NCBI GenBank assembly: GCA_021904315.1
Contig: CM038907.1
Span: forward strand, 31,317,223 to 31,381,222
DNA from: Sphagnum magellanicum
Taxonomy: Eukaryota; Streptophyta; Sphagnopsida; Sphagnales; Sphagnaceae
DNA length: 64,000 bases
Direction of reading: 5' to 3'
Positions within the stretch are counted from its first letter, which is position 1. Each line of letters begins with the position of its first letter. Made by a program: the position numbers and the translations under genes. The notes beneath the pieces are model-generated. The model saw only the letters and a program-made list of their open reading frames with translations. It made no database searches and had not been told where the DNA came from. Positions 1 to 9,750 of this stretch are shown piece by piece.

Positions 1-111
1 GTATCGAAACGTCTAATCCCTTTGTTATCATTTGTGATTTCCCTTACCCAATAAGTAAGTTATTCAATATGTAAGTACTTATTGGGCCTTAGGAAACAAT
101 TTTAACAAAAA

Positions 112-330
112 GGTCTACATATAAAAAACCTACATATAATTTAATCAAGTGCCATTCATTTCGCTCATGTAGCAATGAGGTGGTTGCTTTCACTAGTTAA
201 TTACCATTCACCTCATTGGGGTACAATGAAATGGTTGTTTTCACTTTAGTGACATGGTTGCCTACTTCAATAGTCAACCACAACTCACCTCATTGAGGTA
301 GCATGAGGTAACATTGAGGTGGTTGCATCT
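112..330. repeat. dispersed repeat, copy 1
   Basis: This stretch repeats short phrases such as 'cattcacctcattg', 'gaggtggttgc' and 'tctacatata' in direct and inverted order. A diverged relative lies at about 7418-7670, with the same order: a 'tctacatata' start, 'cattcac..cattgagg', a 'ttcactagt' phrase and a final 'gaggta' cluster. It has no open frame of note. It is probably an old non-coding repeat; I cannot name its family. Confidence 0.45.
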
Positions 331-900
331 TCACATTCTCCCAAGGGAAGGAATCAACCAATCCTTACACCCCATCCCCCTCCCCAAAGAAGAAAGTATT
401 AACTACATGTTCAATAATCTCATTGGCTCTTAGAAATTTCTATTCATCACACTATTTGTGCCCATTTTTGCGTTAGGCTAATGATAGAGGTTGAAAGTTT
501 GATCATTCCAAATTGAAAATATAAAACATAGAAGGAACAGAATCCATGGTTGAATTTTGTGAATTGTAATATTTTACAATGTGATATTTTTTTTGAATAT
601 GTCGATTGTGACTCAAGCCCATATCAATGGACATTTGATCCTTGTGTAGGACAAATTTGGCCCATATTGCTTTTGTATGACACCCACGCAACCAAAACAT
701 TCACTTTCTCGTTTTTTGGGATATTTTTAAAACTAGAAAGGGACAAGAAAAGTGCCTAGCAAAATAATCTCGTACAACATGATCCACCATATCAAGTTTT
801 GATGGTATTGACTAGTTCCACAAAACATTGAAAAAAATGTGAAGATCAATGAAACCAAATGAAAGAAAAACTCAAAAAATCAAAGAAAAATTACAAAAAA
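331..900. other. AT-rich non-coding stretch
   Basis: Overlapping short open frames on both strands around 500-760 show no motif or coding-like composition. I see no gene, RNA or element here. Confidence 0.5.
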
Positions 901-1140
901 GCCAAACAAAAAGAGGAAGAAAATACAAAGGAAAACAAATGGGTAACCTTAAAAGCACAATCATTTGAGAAATAAAACCAATTCAAAGCATGCAAATTCA
1001 TTAGCTCTTCTATCATTTAAGCCAAACAAAAAGAGGAAGAAAATAGAGAGGAAAACAAATGGGTAACCTTAAAAACAAAATAATTTGAGAAATAAAACCA
1101 ATTCACAGCATGCAAATTCACTAGCACTTCTACCATTTAA
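901..1140. repeat. 120-bp tandem duplication
   Basis: Two adjacent 120-bp copies (901-1020 and 1021-1140) differ at only a handful of positions. Both begin 'gccaaacaaaaagaggaaga' and end in 'catttaa'. The high identity in otherwise decayed AT-rich DNA points to a fairly recent duplication. There is no coding potential. Confidence 0.95.
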
Positions 1141-2639
1141 GCATAAGAAAAAGTCACCATCAATAGTCACAAATTATTGACTCCTTGCCAATCTAAACAA
1201 AACCTCGACAAAAACACATTGCTATGATGATAACATACAAGGTACTAGAAAGGTTTGTCAAAGCAAATAAAGATTTTGATTAAATGAAGAATCCATCAAA
1301 AACCTTCTTCTTGTTCAAGGATGAATGGAAGGAAATTAGAACCTATTTAACAAATAATAATTATCAAGATTGCTCTTGTCAACTAATAGGAAAATATTGA
1401 ATAATTTGGCTTGATTGGTTTGAGTTCATCTATTATACAAGTCTTCTATGCATGTGAGAAAATTTCAAAACTAAAAGTCAAGTGTAATCAAATGTGTGAG
1501 AAGAAAAAAGAAAGCACCTTTGTTGGTGGTAAGTAAAACAATATACATGATCGATAAGTGTGCAACACATTCCCACACACAATGTACTATTAGTTGTCTT
1601 AAGCATTTCATCAAAGACCCCCCTCAACCTACTCCATTGGATGATGAAGCACACATGCAACAAATTAAGGGATGGTTGTTGCTAAATGGTGAACAAAAGT
1701 TGGATCACTATGTAATGGACCCCTCCTCCTCCTCCCCTTTGGATGCTCCTTTGTCGGGGCACAAGTAGTATCTTGGAATTTTTTTCTTTGGTGTTTCGTA
1801 AAGTGCTACATGGATGATGGGTGCCTCATTTGGTGGGTGGGGTTTTTCCTTTGACTTGACTTGAAGAGATGGGTTGTGATGATCATTCTCAAGGGAAATT
1901 AGGGTTTTGAAAACTAGATTAAGTTATGATTCTTGTTTTTGCAAAAAAAATAAAAAATTGCAAACTTACTTACCAACTTGGTAAACCATGGAAGATGTTG
2001 TTGACTAATGAAATGAAAAGAAAGCTCACAACTATGACCATCACCAATTTGCCATCACTTGATTTAGTCATCTCCCCCAAAAGACCAATATAAAACTTGA
2101 AATGGACACATTTTTCCATTGGCAATCAATCAATGCTCCTAGTCTTTGAGGTGACTACATATATTTATTCTTTGAGGTTGGTTGACACTTGCTATCTTGC
2201 ATAGGTAATAATAATAATAGCAAGCAAGGGCTTTTAGACCCAATCTAGCCATTCTAGATTATTATTAGTGATGATGAGTGAGGTGCAATTTATTGTCTTC
2301 ACAACACTTGATTTGTTGTTAAAACCAATAGATTTTTGCAAATGGGGTTTGATCATCATATTTGCAAATATCACCCATTGGTCCATAAAAAAGGTTTAAG
2401 AGGTTGAACCAAGAATTGAACTAGAATTATGTTCCTAATTTTTGGAATTGGAACATAAGCCAAAACCTAATTTTATTTTCTTTAAAAAAAAAAAAAAAGC
2501 AAAACATGGAATTGGGTTCTTGGCTCTATTTAGGTGGTGGAACTGGAATCAGAAATTGAGACTTTTCAAAAAAAAGAAAAAGAAAAAGGTGATTAGATTA
2601 AAACCGGAGGAGATTAATTAGCAATTTAATCACAAATTT
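1141..2639. other. AT-rich non-coding stretch
   Basis: Two short overlapping frames on opposite strands near 1480-1770 have no recognisable domain. From about 2400 the sequence becomes rich in 'ggaac'/'gttcc' phrases, which recur in the hAT-related ends described elsewhere. No gene is seen. Confidence 0.5.
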
Positions 2640-2719
2640 AAAATCAAACCTAATTCCAAATTTAGAACAAATTTAGATTTAGGTTAGTAAGAAACAAATT
2701 TGGAATTAGGTTTGATTTT
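2640..2719. repeat. perfect 24-bp inverted repeat (foldback)
   Basis: The left arm 2640-2663 and right arm 2696-2719 are exact reverse complements over 24 bp, with a 32-base spacer. The core of each arm is CAAACCTAATTCC or its complement. It lies inside a stretch that ends at about 2901 with a hAT-like terminus, so it may be part of a small foldback (MITE-like) element. A small-RNA precursor is possible but unsupported. Confidence 0.85.
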
Positions 2720-2849
2720 TCAAAATTAAAACTAGAATCAGAATTTAAGTTTTTTGAAAAACCCCATTTTAGTTTGATTTTTCAAAAATTGAAACTGAAA
2801 CCAGATTTTCTTTTTTCTTTTTCTTTATTTATTTATTATTACTATTTTT

Positions 2850-2901
2850 TTAGAACCGGAACCGAAGGTTCTCAATAAAAGTAAAGAACCGCCCAACACT
2901 G
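2850..2901. mobile_element. hAT-type right end, degenerate
   Basis: The phrase ending 'aagaaccgcccaacactgg' resembles the right terminus of the hAT element at 27441-27459 ('cgaaaactacccaacaatg'). It is also preceded by ggaaccggaacc/gaaggttctc phrases, like those inside that element. I could not find a matching left end near 2380, so this is probably a truncated or non-autonomous relative. Confidence 0.3.
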
Positions 2902-3022
2902 GTATGTACTAGGTACTTAGTCGAAGTGGGGCTAAGTGAGGATTTGAGAGAGATCGGAAGAGAGAGGAAAAAGAAGAAACCCACCACAAAGTCATACACA
3001 AAACAAAAATGACCTTGATAGG

Positions 3023-3073
3023 AAAATAAATAAATAAAAAGTAAATAAACAAATAAATAAATAAATAAATAAG
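3023..3073. repeat. (AAAT)n microsatellite
   Basis: An imperfect run of AAAT units, interrupted by 'aaaagt' and 'aaac'. Confidence 0.9.
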
Positions 3074-3430
3074 AATAATTAAAAAAATAAAATTATACCC
3101 GAAACACTCATTTTAGTTGTGAATAATAATGTTTCCTCGTTAGCAATTACAATGATCTCGCTCTCTTTTTTGTCACTTTGAACAATAGCAATAAAATGGG
3201 TGTGAATGAAACCCATTGTGAGAATCACAATGAAGAGAGTCCCTTAAGCTTCTTAGTAGCCTAGTGAGTGCTTCATTGAGATTGCATTTTGGGAAAATTA
3301 AAAATGCGATATATATATATATAAAATTTATTTGCATGCAACCCGAAGGTCGATTAAGAGGTCAAATGATTGGAGTTTGCATTATTTGATTTTTGGGAGA
3401 GTTTGTCTGATTTTGTTTCAGAAGATTTGG

Positions 3431-3454
3431 CATATCAAACCAATTGATTTTTAA

Positions 3455-3494
<40 letters not shown>

Positions 3495-3724
3495 TTTTAA
3501 TATAGTGAAAAAGTTGAGATCCCCAAACCAATTGATTTAAAAAATCAACAATATTGATTTTTTTTATATAGTGAAAAAGTTGAGTTCCCCAAACCTAATT
3601 GATTTAAAAAATCAACAATATTGATATTTTTTTTATATAGTAAAAAAGTTGAGATCCCCAAACCAATTGATTTTAAAAATCAAGAATATTGATTTTTTTT
3701 TATAGTGAAAAAGTTGAGATCCCT
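3431..3724. repeat. 68-bp tandem repeat, about 3.3 copies, with (AAT)n insert
   Basis: Units starting at about 3502, 3567 and 3635, plus a partial at 3703, share 'tatagtgaaaaagttgag', 'ccccaaacc' and a palindromic core ATTGATTTTAAAAATCAA. A truncated unit at 3431-3452 precedes a perfect (AAT)n run at 3455-3494, so the microsatellite seems to have expanded inside the array. No coding potential. Confidence 0.85.
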
Positions 3725-4285
3725 CTTGCATCATGGGAGGAGAAGACAATATAATTTGCCCAAAATTTATAAATAAATAAATAAATAATATTAAAAAAAA
3801 ACAGGCATAATCAAACTTGGATTTGTGGACCCTTTTTTTGCAGTCTAGTACACATCTACTGTATTGTACTCAGTATTGTACAACAAATTTGGGTATTTTT
3901 TTGGTGGGGTTTGGAAAAAAGCTGCAAAAGCTTCCATTAAAAAAATCCCATCACCTATTTTATAATAACAAGCAAAACTTTGACTCTTTCCTTTATGGTA
4001 GGTTTAAACTTCAAATGGAAAAAAAAAAAAAAAAAAAACTTCCCTTAAGGATCTACAACTTCTCATCTAGATATGGTGCACTTATTTCTATGGAACATGC
4101 CCATCATCCATCATACATGCATAGATGATGTATGCATTTCTATCAAACATGTCCATCAATCGTATGCACATATAATGTTGTAGATGCTGATCATACATTG
4201 ATTGGGTCAATCAAGTTCAAGCCAAAATTTTTATGTTCAAATCTTTCCCTATGTGTGTGTATTCTCTTCTCTATGGGTAGAGAAG
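3725..4285. other. AT-rich non-coding stretch
   Basis: The open frame at 3817-4128 crosses an A-run at 4020-4039 and has no domain. No gene, RNA or element is recognised. Confidence 0.5.
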
Positions 4286-4326
4286 GTTTAGGGTTTAGGG
4301 TTTATTTTAAACCCTAAACCCTAAAC
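4286..4326. repeat. telomere-motif hairpin (TTTAGGG head-to-head)
   Basis: Positions 4286-4304 carry TTTAGGG-type repeats and 4308-4326 carry their exact reverse complement (CCCTAAA type). The result is a 19-bp perfect stem with a three-base TTT loop. TTTAGGG is the common plant telomere motif. Shorter same-type runs lie at 7473-7497, 10728-10746 and 14061-14078, so such seeds are scattered in this window. Confidence 0.92.
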
Positions 4327-7300
4327 AAACAAACACATATCATGAGAGTTGCATGTGCTATTTGCATGTGCTATTGAACATATATATAGTAATAGTATTT
4401 TGAATGGGAAAGTGGTTACACTTTCTTTTAGCCTATGTTTGAAATTTAAATTTCATTAAATTAAATCTTTAAAAAAAAAACTATAAAATTTTCAATGTCA
4501 AAAAAAAACTCAAAACTCAATATGTAATTTCATCTTAGGTCTGAAAATCATTAAATTATCTCCCAGAAATCTCACTCATTTGGGGGCTTTCTAGTAATAT
4601 TGTATCAAGAGTGTGCCCCAATTTTTGTTTTGTAAAATATTTTAGTTTTGAATTTTTTGAATTTTCTTTGACAAATTGTTTTTTTTTTTTTTTTTTTGTG
4701 GTGACAATGTGGGAAGAAATTACTCAACATTGTCACACATTGTTTTCTTCTATTTTTAAAAATAGGCGAGCAACTCTTTGACAAATAAACAACAATTGCC
4801 CAAAGCAAGCACTAAAGAAGCGCAACAAATTAAATATGACTTGGTTTGCAAACACGTTCTAAAACACCCAAGTTTGGAGCATGCAATACTTATATGTTGT
4901 CAATTGCATACTAAATTAAAACTACATACAAAGAGAGTATTAAATTTTTTAATTTAAAAATAATAATTAAAATTTTAAATATAAAATTAAAAATATAAAA
5001 AAAAGAAAAAAAGAGAAAGTACAAAGAGTAGTGTTGTGACAATAAAAGAGCCTGTCCACTAACAGTAGTAATATAAAGAAAGTTATAAACTATAATTTGG
5101 ATGAAATTTTTGGATGAAATTTTTGGGATGAAGTTCAGGGTTTTGAACTACATGTGATTTGATTGTCTACTATTGGTGGGCTTTGAGAGTTGACTGTTTG
5201 ACCTACCCACCACCTAGAGTGTAGGTAGGTAGGTACCTGGTAGGTACATAATTTTTGGCCTACTTATTGAACCTAGTTACTAAAGGGGGAGTTTGGTTTT
5301 TTGGTGTTGTGTAGTAAAGGTTTTGAACTGAGGTTAGTAATGAACTGAGGTTAGTAATGGTGGGTAGTGGGTCTCACGTGTGGAACTTAACTTCCCCTTC
5401 ATAAAAGAAGGAGTTAGTAGTAGTAGTAGTAGTCCCTAGTAGCACTGACTCTTAGTTAGGTTATTTATTGACTGCAGTTAATTCACCACAACAAATAACA
5501 ACAATGGGTTATGTGTGTCAGTCACTCTGACTAACTCACTCTCTGGCCTTGCCTTTTTTTTTTTACATTAAAAAATAATAATATCTTAAGTTAAAAAAAA
5601 GAAGAATTATGGAAATTCAAAAATATTTCACCATGCAAAAATATTAATTTTCCAAAAAAGAAAATCCTCTATTTTTAAAAATTCAAAAATAACCACAAAA
5701 ATTCCTTCAAGTTGTTATATAACTTTGTAACTAATCTTCAAGTTTCAACACAACCCATAACCATCTTTCAATATATATATATATGATGATGATGGTGATG
5801 ATATGTAAATACACCATTTGTATATATCATACATGTTGCTAGTGTTGTTTTTACACAACCACCTCCTTTTGGCTTTGGGATGTGTAAAAATGTATAGGAA
5901 CATGTTTGCAAAATAAAATTAGGCATTTAATCCAAGTATAATACTTAGCAATTGGTGTACAACTTCTTGAGATATATCGGGTATTATTATTTGATATGTG
6001 CTTTGCATGTATTGCAAATTTCTTCGATGAACTCTACAAACATGCATGATTAATCAAATGTAAGTAAATATAACATTGATTTTTTTTTCAAAAACACCCA
6101 ACACCTCTACTATGTAAATATTAAAAATGTAGAACTTTAATATTTAATCATGAATGATAACATGATGCAAATTGCATGCATGCTAATGTAAAACTTACAT
6201 CCATCCAATCAACCATGACATCATAATGTAAATTGCCCTAATTCATGTCCCTCCCCCCTCTTCCTTTTTAAGGGCTAAAGTTAAACAACCCTAAAATTTG
6301 CAATGTTTCAAAAGCAATGGAGTCCACTTGTGTGTATAGTAGGACAACATCTTGCGATAATCCATTTATCCCTAAACGTCAAATTGGACCAATTTGGTTC
6401 ATTTTTCGATGTGTATCTTTTGGTTTCCTTGATGTTTAGGCGTTAATATTTTTCAAGTGTTAAAATTAAATAGCCTTTTTAAATTTAAGGCTTAATTTAA
6501 ATAGCCTTAAGTTAAAATTAAATTTGCAAAAGGAACACAATCCACTCTTGTTTAACAAGACAAGATCTTATGATAATTTATCAATGTAACAATATTAATA
6601 TTTGTCATTGATAGATGATAAGAAAATAATTGGAGTTTTTGGATGTGTCAATTTTTTTTGTCGTGTCTGTCAATAGGTCCAAAATTTTAAAATATTAGTT
6701 TTTGGGACGTGTTCCATTTTTTTCATTAAACATTTTGCCTTTGAGTTTTTTTTTTAATAAAAAAATCCTAATGTTCCATCAATTTCGGGCATCCGAGAAG
6801 AGGAGAGATAATTTTCTTTTAAAATTTGAAATTATAATTTTTTTCGTCATCTACTATAATATTGTGACATGAGTGGTGAAATCATTTAGAGTGTAACCTA
6901 TGATAATTATGATGATTTTCAACATGTTAACTTCGTATTTTCACACTAAATTTCATTTCACTATTTTGAAGATTATTTAATGATGAAATTGACCTTAGGG
7001 TAAGGTAAGGTATTTGTGCAAACAATTTGGGTTAATAAATTCAATTATAATATTAGAGAGCCCTTGTATTGTTCACCCAAAGTACTTATATTAAACCTCT
7101 TATAAGGTTTATCCAACCCCAATATTGAGAATATATGGTGACTCATATTAATTGGTTGCAAGGACCCCCCGAAAGTTTTAATTTAAAATTTTTTGTTGTG
7201 ACAAGTATCTTTGATTGGCCCATCATTGATTTTTGTAGAATTGACTACAATTCCCAATAGAAACACCTTGTTTGTAGTTGGTTCCCCTCACTCCCCAAAA

Positions 7301-7417
7301 TATTAGGGACTAGCTATGTACAATTTATATACATGCAAGTTGAAATGTGCCCAAACAATATGGGATGAATAGAGTTTGCTTGGGGAAGCCAAGGACTCAA
7401 AGAGGACTAGGAAAAAA
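4327..7417. other. AT-rich non-coding stretch
   Basis: This is gene-free. It holds a 'gtaggtaggtaggtacctggtaggtac' type simple repeat near 5220-5248, an 18-bp direct duplication ('gaactgaggttagtaatg', about 5325-5360), an AGT run near 5412-5433, and an (AT)n/(GAT)n patch near 5770-5800. No domain-bearing frame is present. Confidence 0.5.
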
Positions 7418-7670
7418 AATGTCTACATATAAACTCAATTAAGTATCATTCACTTCATTGAGGAGTAGTGAGGTAAACCCTAAACCCTAAACCCTACCTT
7501 CACCAATCAACTAACTACCAATCATCTCATTTGAGGTAGGCATTACCTCATTGAGATGACTACTATCATCATCTTAATGGGGGTCACTATTTGTTTCACT
7601 AGTCAACTACCCATTCACCTCAATGAGGTAAACCATGAGAGATGGTTACCTTCACCTTAGTTATGTGTTG
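7418..7670. repeat. dispersed repeat, copy 2, with telomere-like run
   Basis: This is a diverged relative of 112-330 with the same order of phrases. It carries three CCCTAAA units at 7473-7497 that copy 1 lacks, placed exactly inside the shared region. The telomere-like run was therefore probably gained, or lost from the other copy, after duplication. Confidence 0.45.
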
Positions 7671-8012
7671 TTGGCAACACGAATGATGGTGCTTGTTTGG
7701 TGGATAACATGAATCCTACTAAACTATTTTTTTATTTTTTATTTTTTTCTACTGTCCTTTTTGACTTGTAATCAAATGTTTGTCCTTTTTGACTTGTAAC
7801 CAGATTTTGAGCCAAGTCTCTCCTTGTGGGTGGTGACTACCACCAACTCACTTGCATCACAAAATTGAAAAACAAAACCATGTGCGTTGCCGGCTTAGAA
7901 AAGAGAAACAAGGGGAGAGACCCAGAGATGAATGAATTATATATTGTAAAGGAAGAATGAGTGTAATTTCAGCCCTAAGTTGGAAAGGTTCAATTTCACC
8001 CAAAAATAAAAT

Positions 8013-8200
8013 TCAAAAATTCAAAAAATCGATCGCAAGCTGAATAAGTTCAATTGTGAAAAAGAAAAAAAAAAAGAAAAAAAAATTCAATTGCAAGCTG
8101 AATAAACTGTGAATAAGTTCAATTGTGAGGAAAACAAAAAAAAAAACACAAAAAAAAAAACAAAAAAAATTCAATTGCAAGCTGGACAGGTTTGATTTTG
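8013..8200. repeat. A-rich tandem repeat, about 80-bp unit
   Basis: The phrases 'ttcaattgcaagctg' and 'aataagttcaattgtga' alternate with long A-runs, giving two to three units. The minus-strand frame through it reads as poly-Phe low complexity and is not a gene. It lies just upstream of the presumed start of transcription of the PSI1-like gene. Confidence 0.7.
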
Positions 8201-8714
8201 AAGAGAAAGAGAGAGAAGAGAGAGATTGTGGTAAGAGAGATGGTAATGAGGTTGAAGATGATGAGAGTTGAGGAGCCATAATTATTTTCTCAAATGGGTA
8301 GTTGCTGCTATTCACAAACTTTCTACAACACAAAACCATCAGTTTGAAACAAGCTACTCTCTCACTTGACCTCATTTTCTTCTTCTTCTTCATCATCATC
8401 ATCATCATCAAGCTCAATCTCTCTTTCTCCATTCAGAGAAGAAAAGAAAAACACACCCACACATACATACAGCATACACACACACACACACACACACACA
8501 AGTTTTCACATGATGGGTCTTGGAATTTAGAAACTCTTGTCTCCCTCCAGTTTTTGATGATGATCATGATATGATGATGATGATGGTGTTGGTGATGGTG
8601 GTGTTTTACTTCTCACTAAGCTCACAAGTAGTAGTAGTAGAGTGAGAGTTAAGTAGAGTTGTTGTGGAATAGAAATGGAATAGGATTTTTTATTTAAATT
8701 TTTTTTTTCCCCTT

Positions 8715-8719
<5 letters not shown>

Positions 8720-8752
<33 letters not shown>
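8720..8752. repeat. (GT)n microsatellite
   Basis: A pure GT run of about 16 units, flanked by T-runs, in the presumed leader region of the PSI1-like gene. It is likely to vary in length between individuals. Confidence 0.95.
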
Positions 8753-8756
<4 letters not shown>

Positions 8757-9096
8757 TTTTTTTTTTTGGGTTTTGTTTTTTGGTTGGTGTTGTCAAGCTC
8801 AAATGCTCAGTTTGTTTTCTTGATTGTTGTTGCAGTTTTTTTCTTCTTGGGTGTCAGCTGTACTTGTAGCAACACTCATCACTCAGGCACTCACTCAGGC
8901 CTTTTTGTTGTTGTTGTCTTGGGTTTTTGTTTCATTGGGAAGTTTTGTTGGAATCTGCAGTAGTAGTTGTAGGAGTTTTGTGCTGCTGCTTAAGATTCCA
9001 GGAAAACCCAAAACAAAAAAAACCAATTTTTTTTTTCTTAGAGAAACTTGAAGGATTGAACTCCTGAGCTCCTGATGATGCTCTAGCTAGCTCCTG

Positions 9097-9201
9097 ATGA
9101 TGAAGAAGATTGCAACTAGGAGAGAGAAGAGCAAGCAACAAGAGCGTTCCCCATCTGTTTCAGCTCCAGGGTTCAAGCAGACTATTGTTGATCCAGACTG
9201 A
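9097..9201 (+). promoter_or_regulatory. upstream open reading frame, 34 codons
   Basis: An ATG at 9097 opens a 34-residue frame ending at the TGA at 9199-9201, some 78 bases before the main ATG. A shorter one (ATG ATG CTC TAG) precedes it near 9076. If this stretch is exonic, these could lower translation of the main protein. The peptide is not one I recognise, and a leader intron could remove it. Confidence 0.35.
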
Positions 9202-9278
9202 GATTCCAAGCCCAGGGTTCTCTGGTGAGTCTCTAGCTCAAAGAAAGAGTTTCTTACCAGAGATCGATACCTTTTATC

Positions 9279-9715
9279 ATGGGAGCTGTTTGCTCCAGGA
9301 AAGCTTACGAGGAAGAAAGAGCTGGAGGATCTTCGTTACCTGATGCTGTTGCTGCTGCGAGCAAGACACAAGAGCACCCCCACCATCACCACAATAATAT
9401 TATGATGAGCAGCCCACTGCAGCCACCAGCTGCTGCAAGAAGAAGAAGCTCCTCCCCCACTTCTTCCTCCTCCTCATCATCATCATCTGCAAACAGAAGA
9501 AATGGAATTACTAGTACTGCTGCTACTGCTCATGCTCATGCTCATGCTCCTCCCAAGGTTTTTCTCATGCCTAGCCATGAAATTGAGGATTTGCAGACCA
9601 AGAGGATGCTGCCAGAGCTGCAAGAAGCTACACCAAGTTCTGGTGCAACTTGGCAGCAGCTGGAATTCAACTCTTATGTGAATGAAGACTTTTCATTTGA
9701 GGCAGCGGCAGCAGA

Positions 9716-9750
<35 letters not shown>

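Larger units (their letters stand above)
8201..9278 (+). promoter_or_regulatory. presumed promoter and 5' leader of the PSI1-like gene
   Basis: Upstream of the ATG at 9279 the sequence shifts to CT-rich, CTT/CAT-rich and (CA)n (8474-8500) stretches, typical of plant leader DNA. A (GT)n tract follows at 8720-8752; (CA)n and (GT)n are complementary and could pair in a transcript. Several upstream ATGs exist. A leader intron is possible, but its borders cannot be fixed. Confidence 0.45.

Noticed and set aside
3817..4128. 103-codon plus-strand frame
   Set aside because: Interrupted by a poly-Lys A-run and lacks any motif.
8013..8432. 139-codon minus-strand frame
   Set aside because: Poly-Phe, poly-Met and poly-Ser from A-rich and CAT repeats; no domain.
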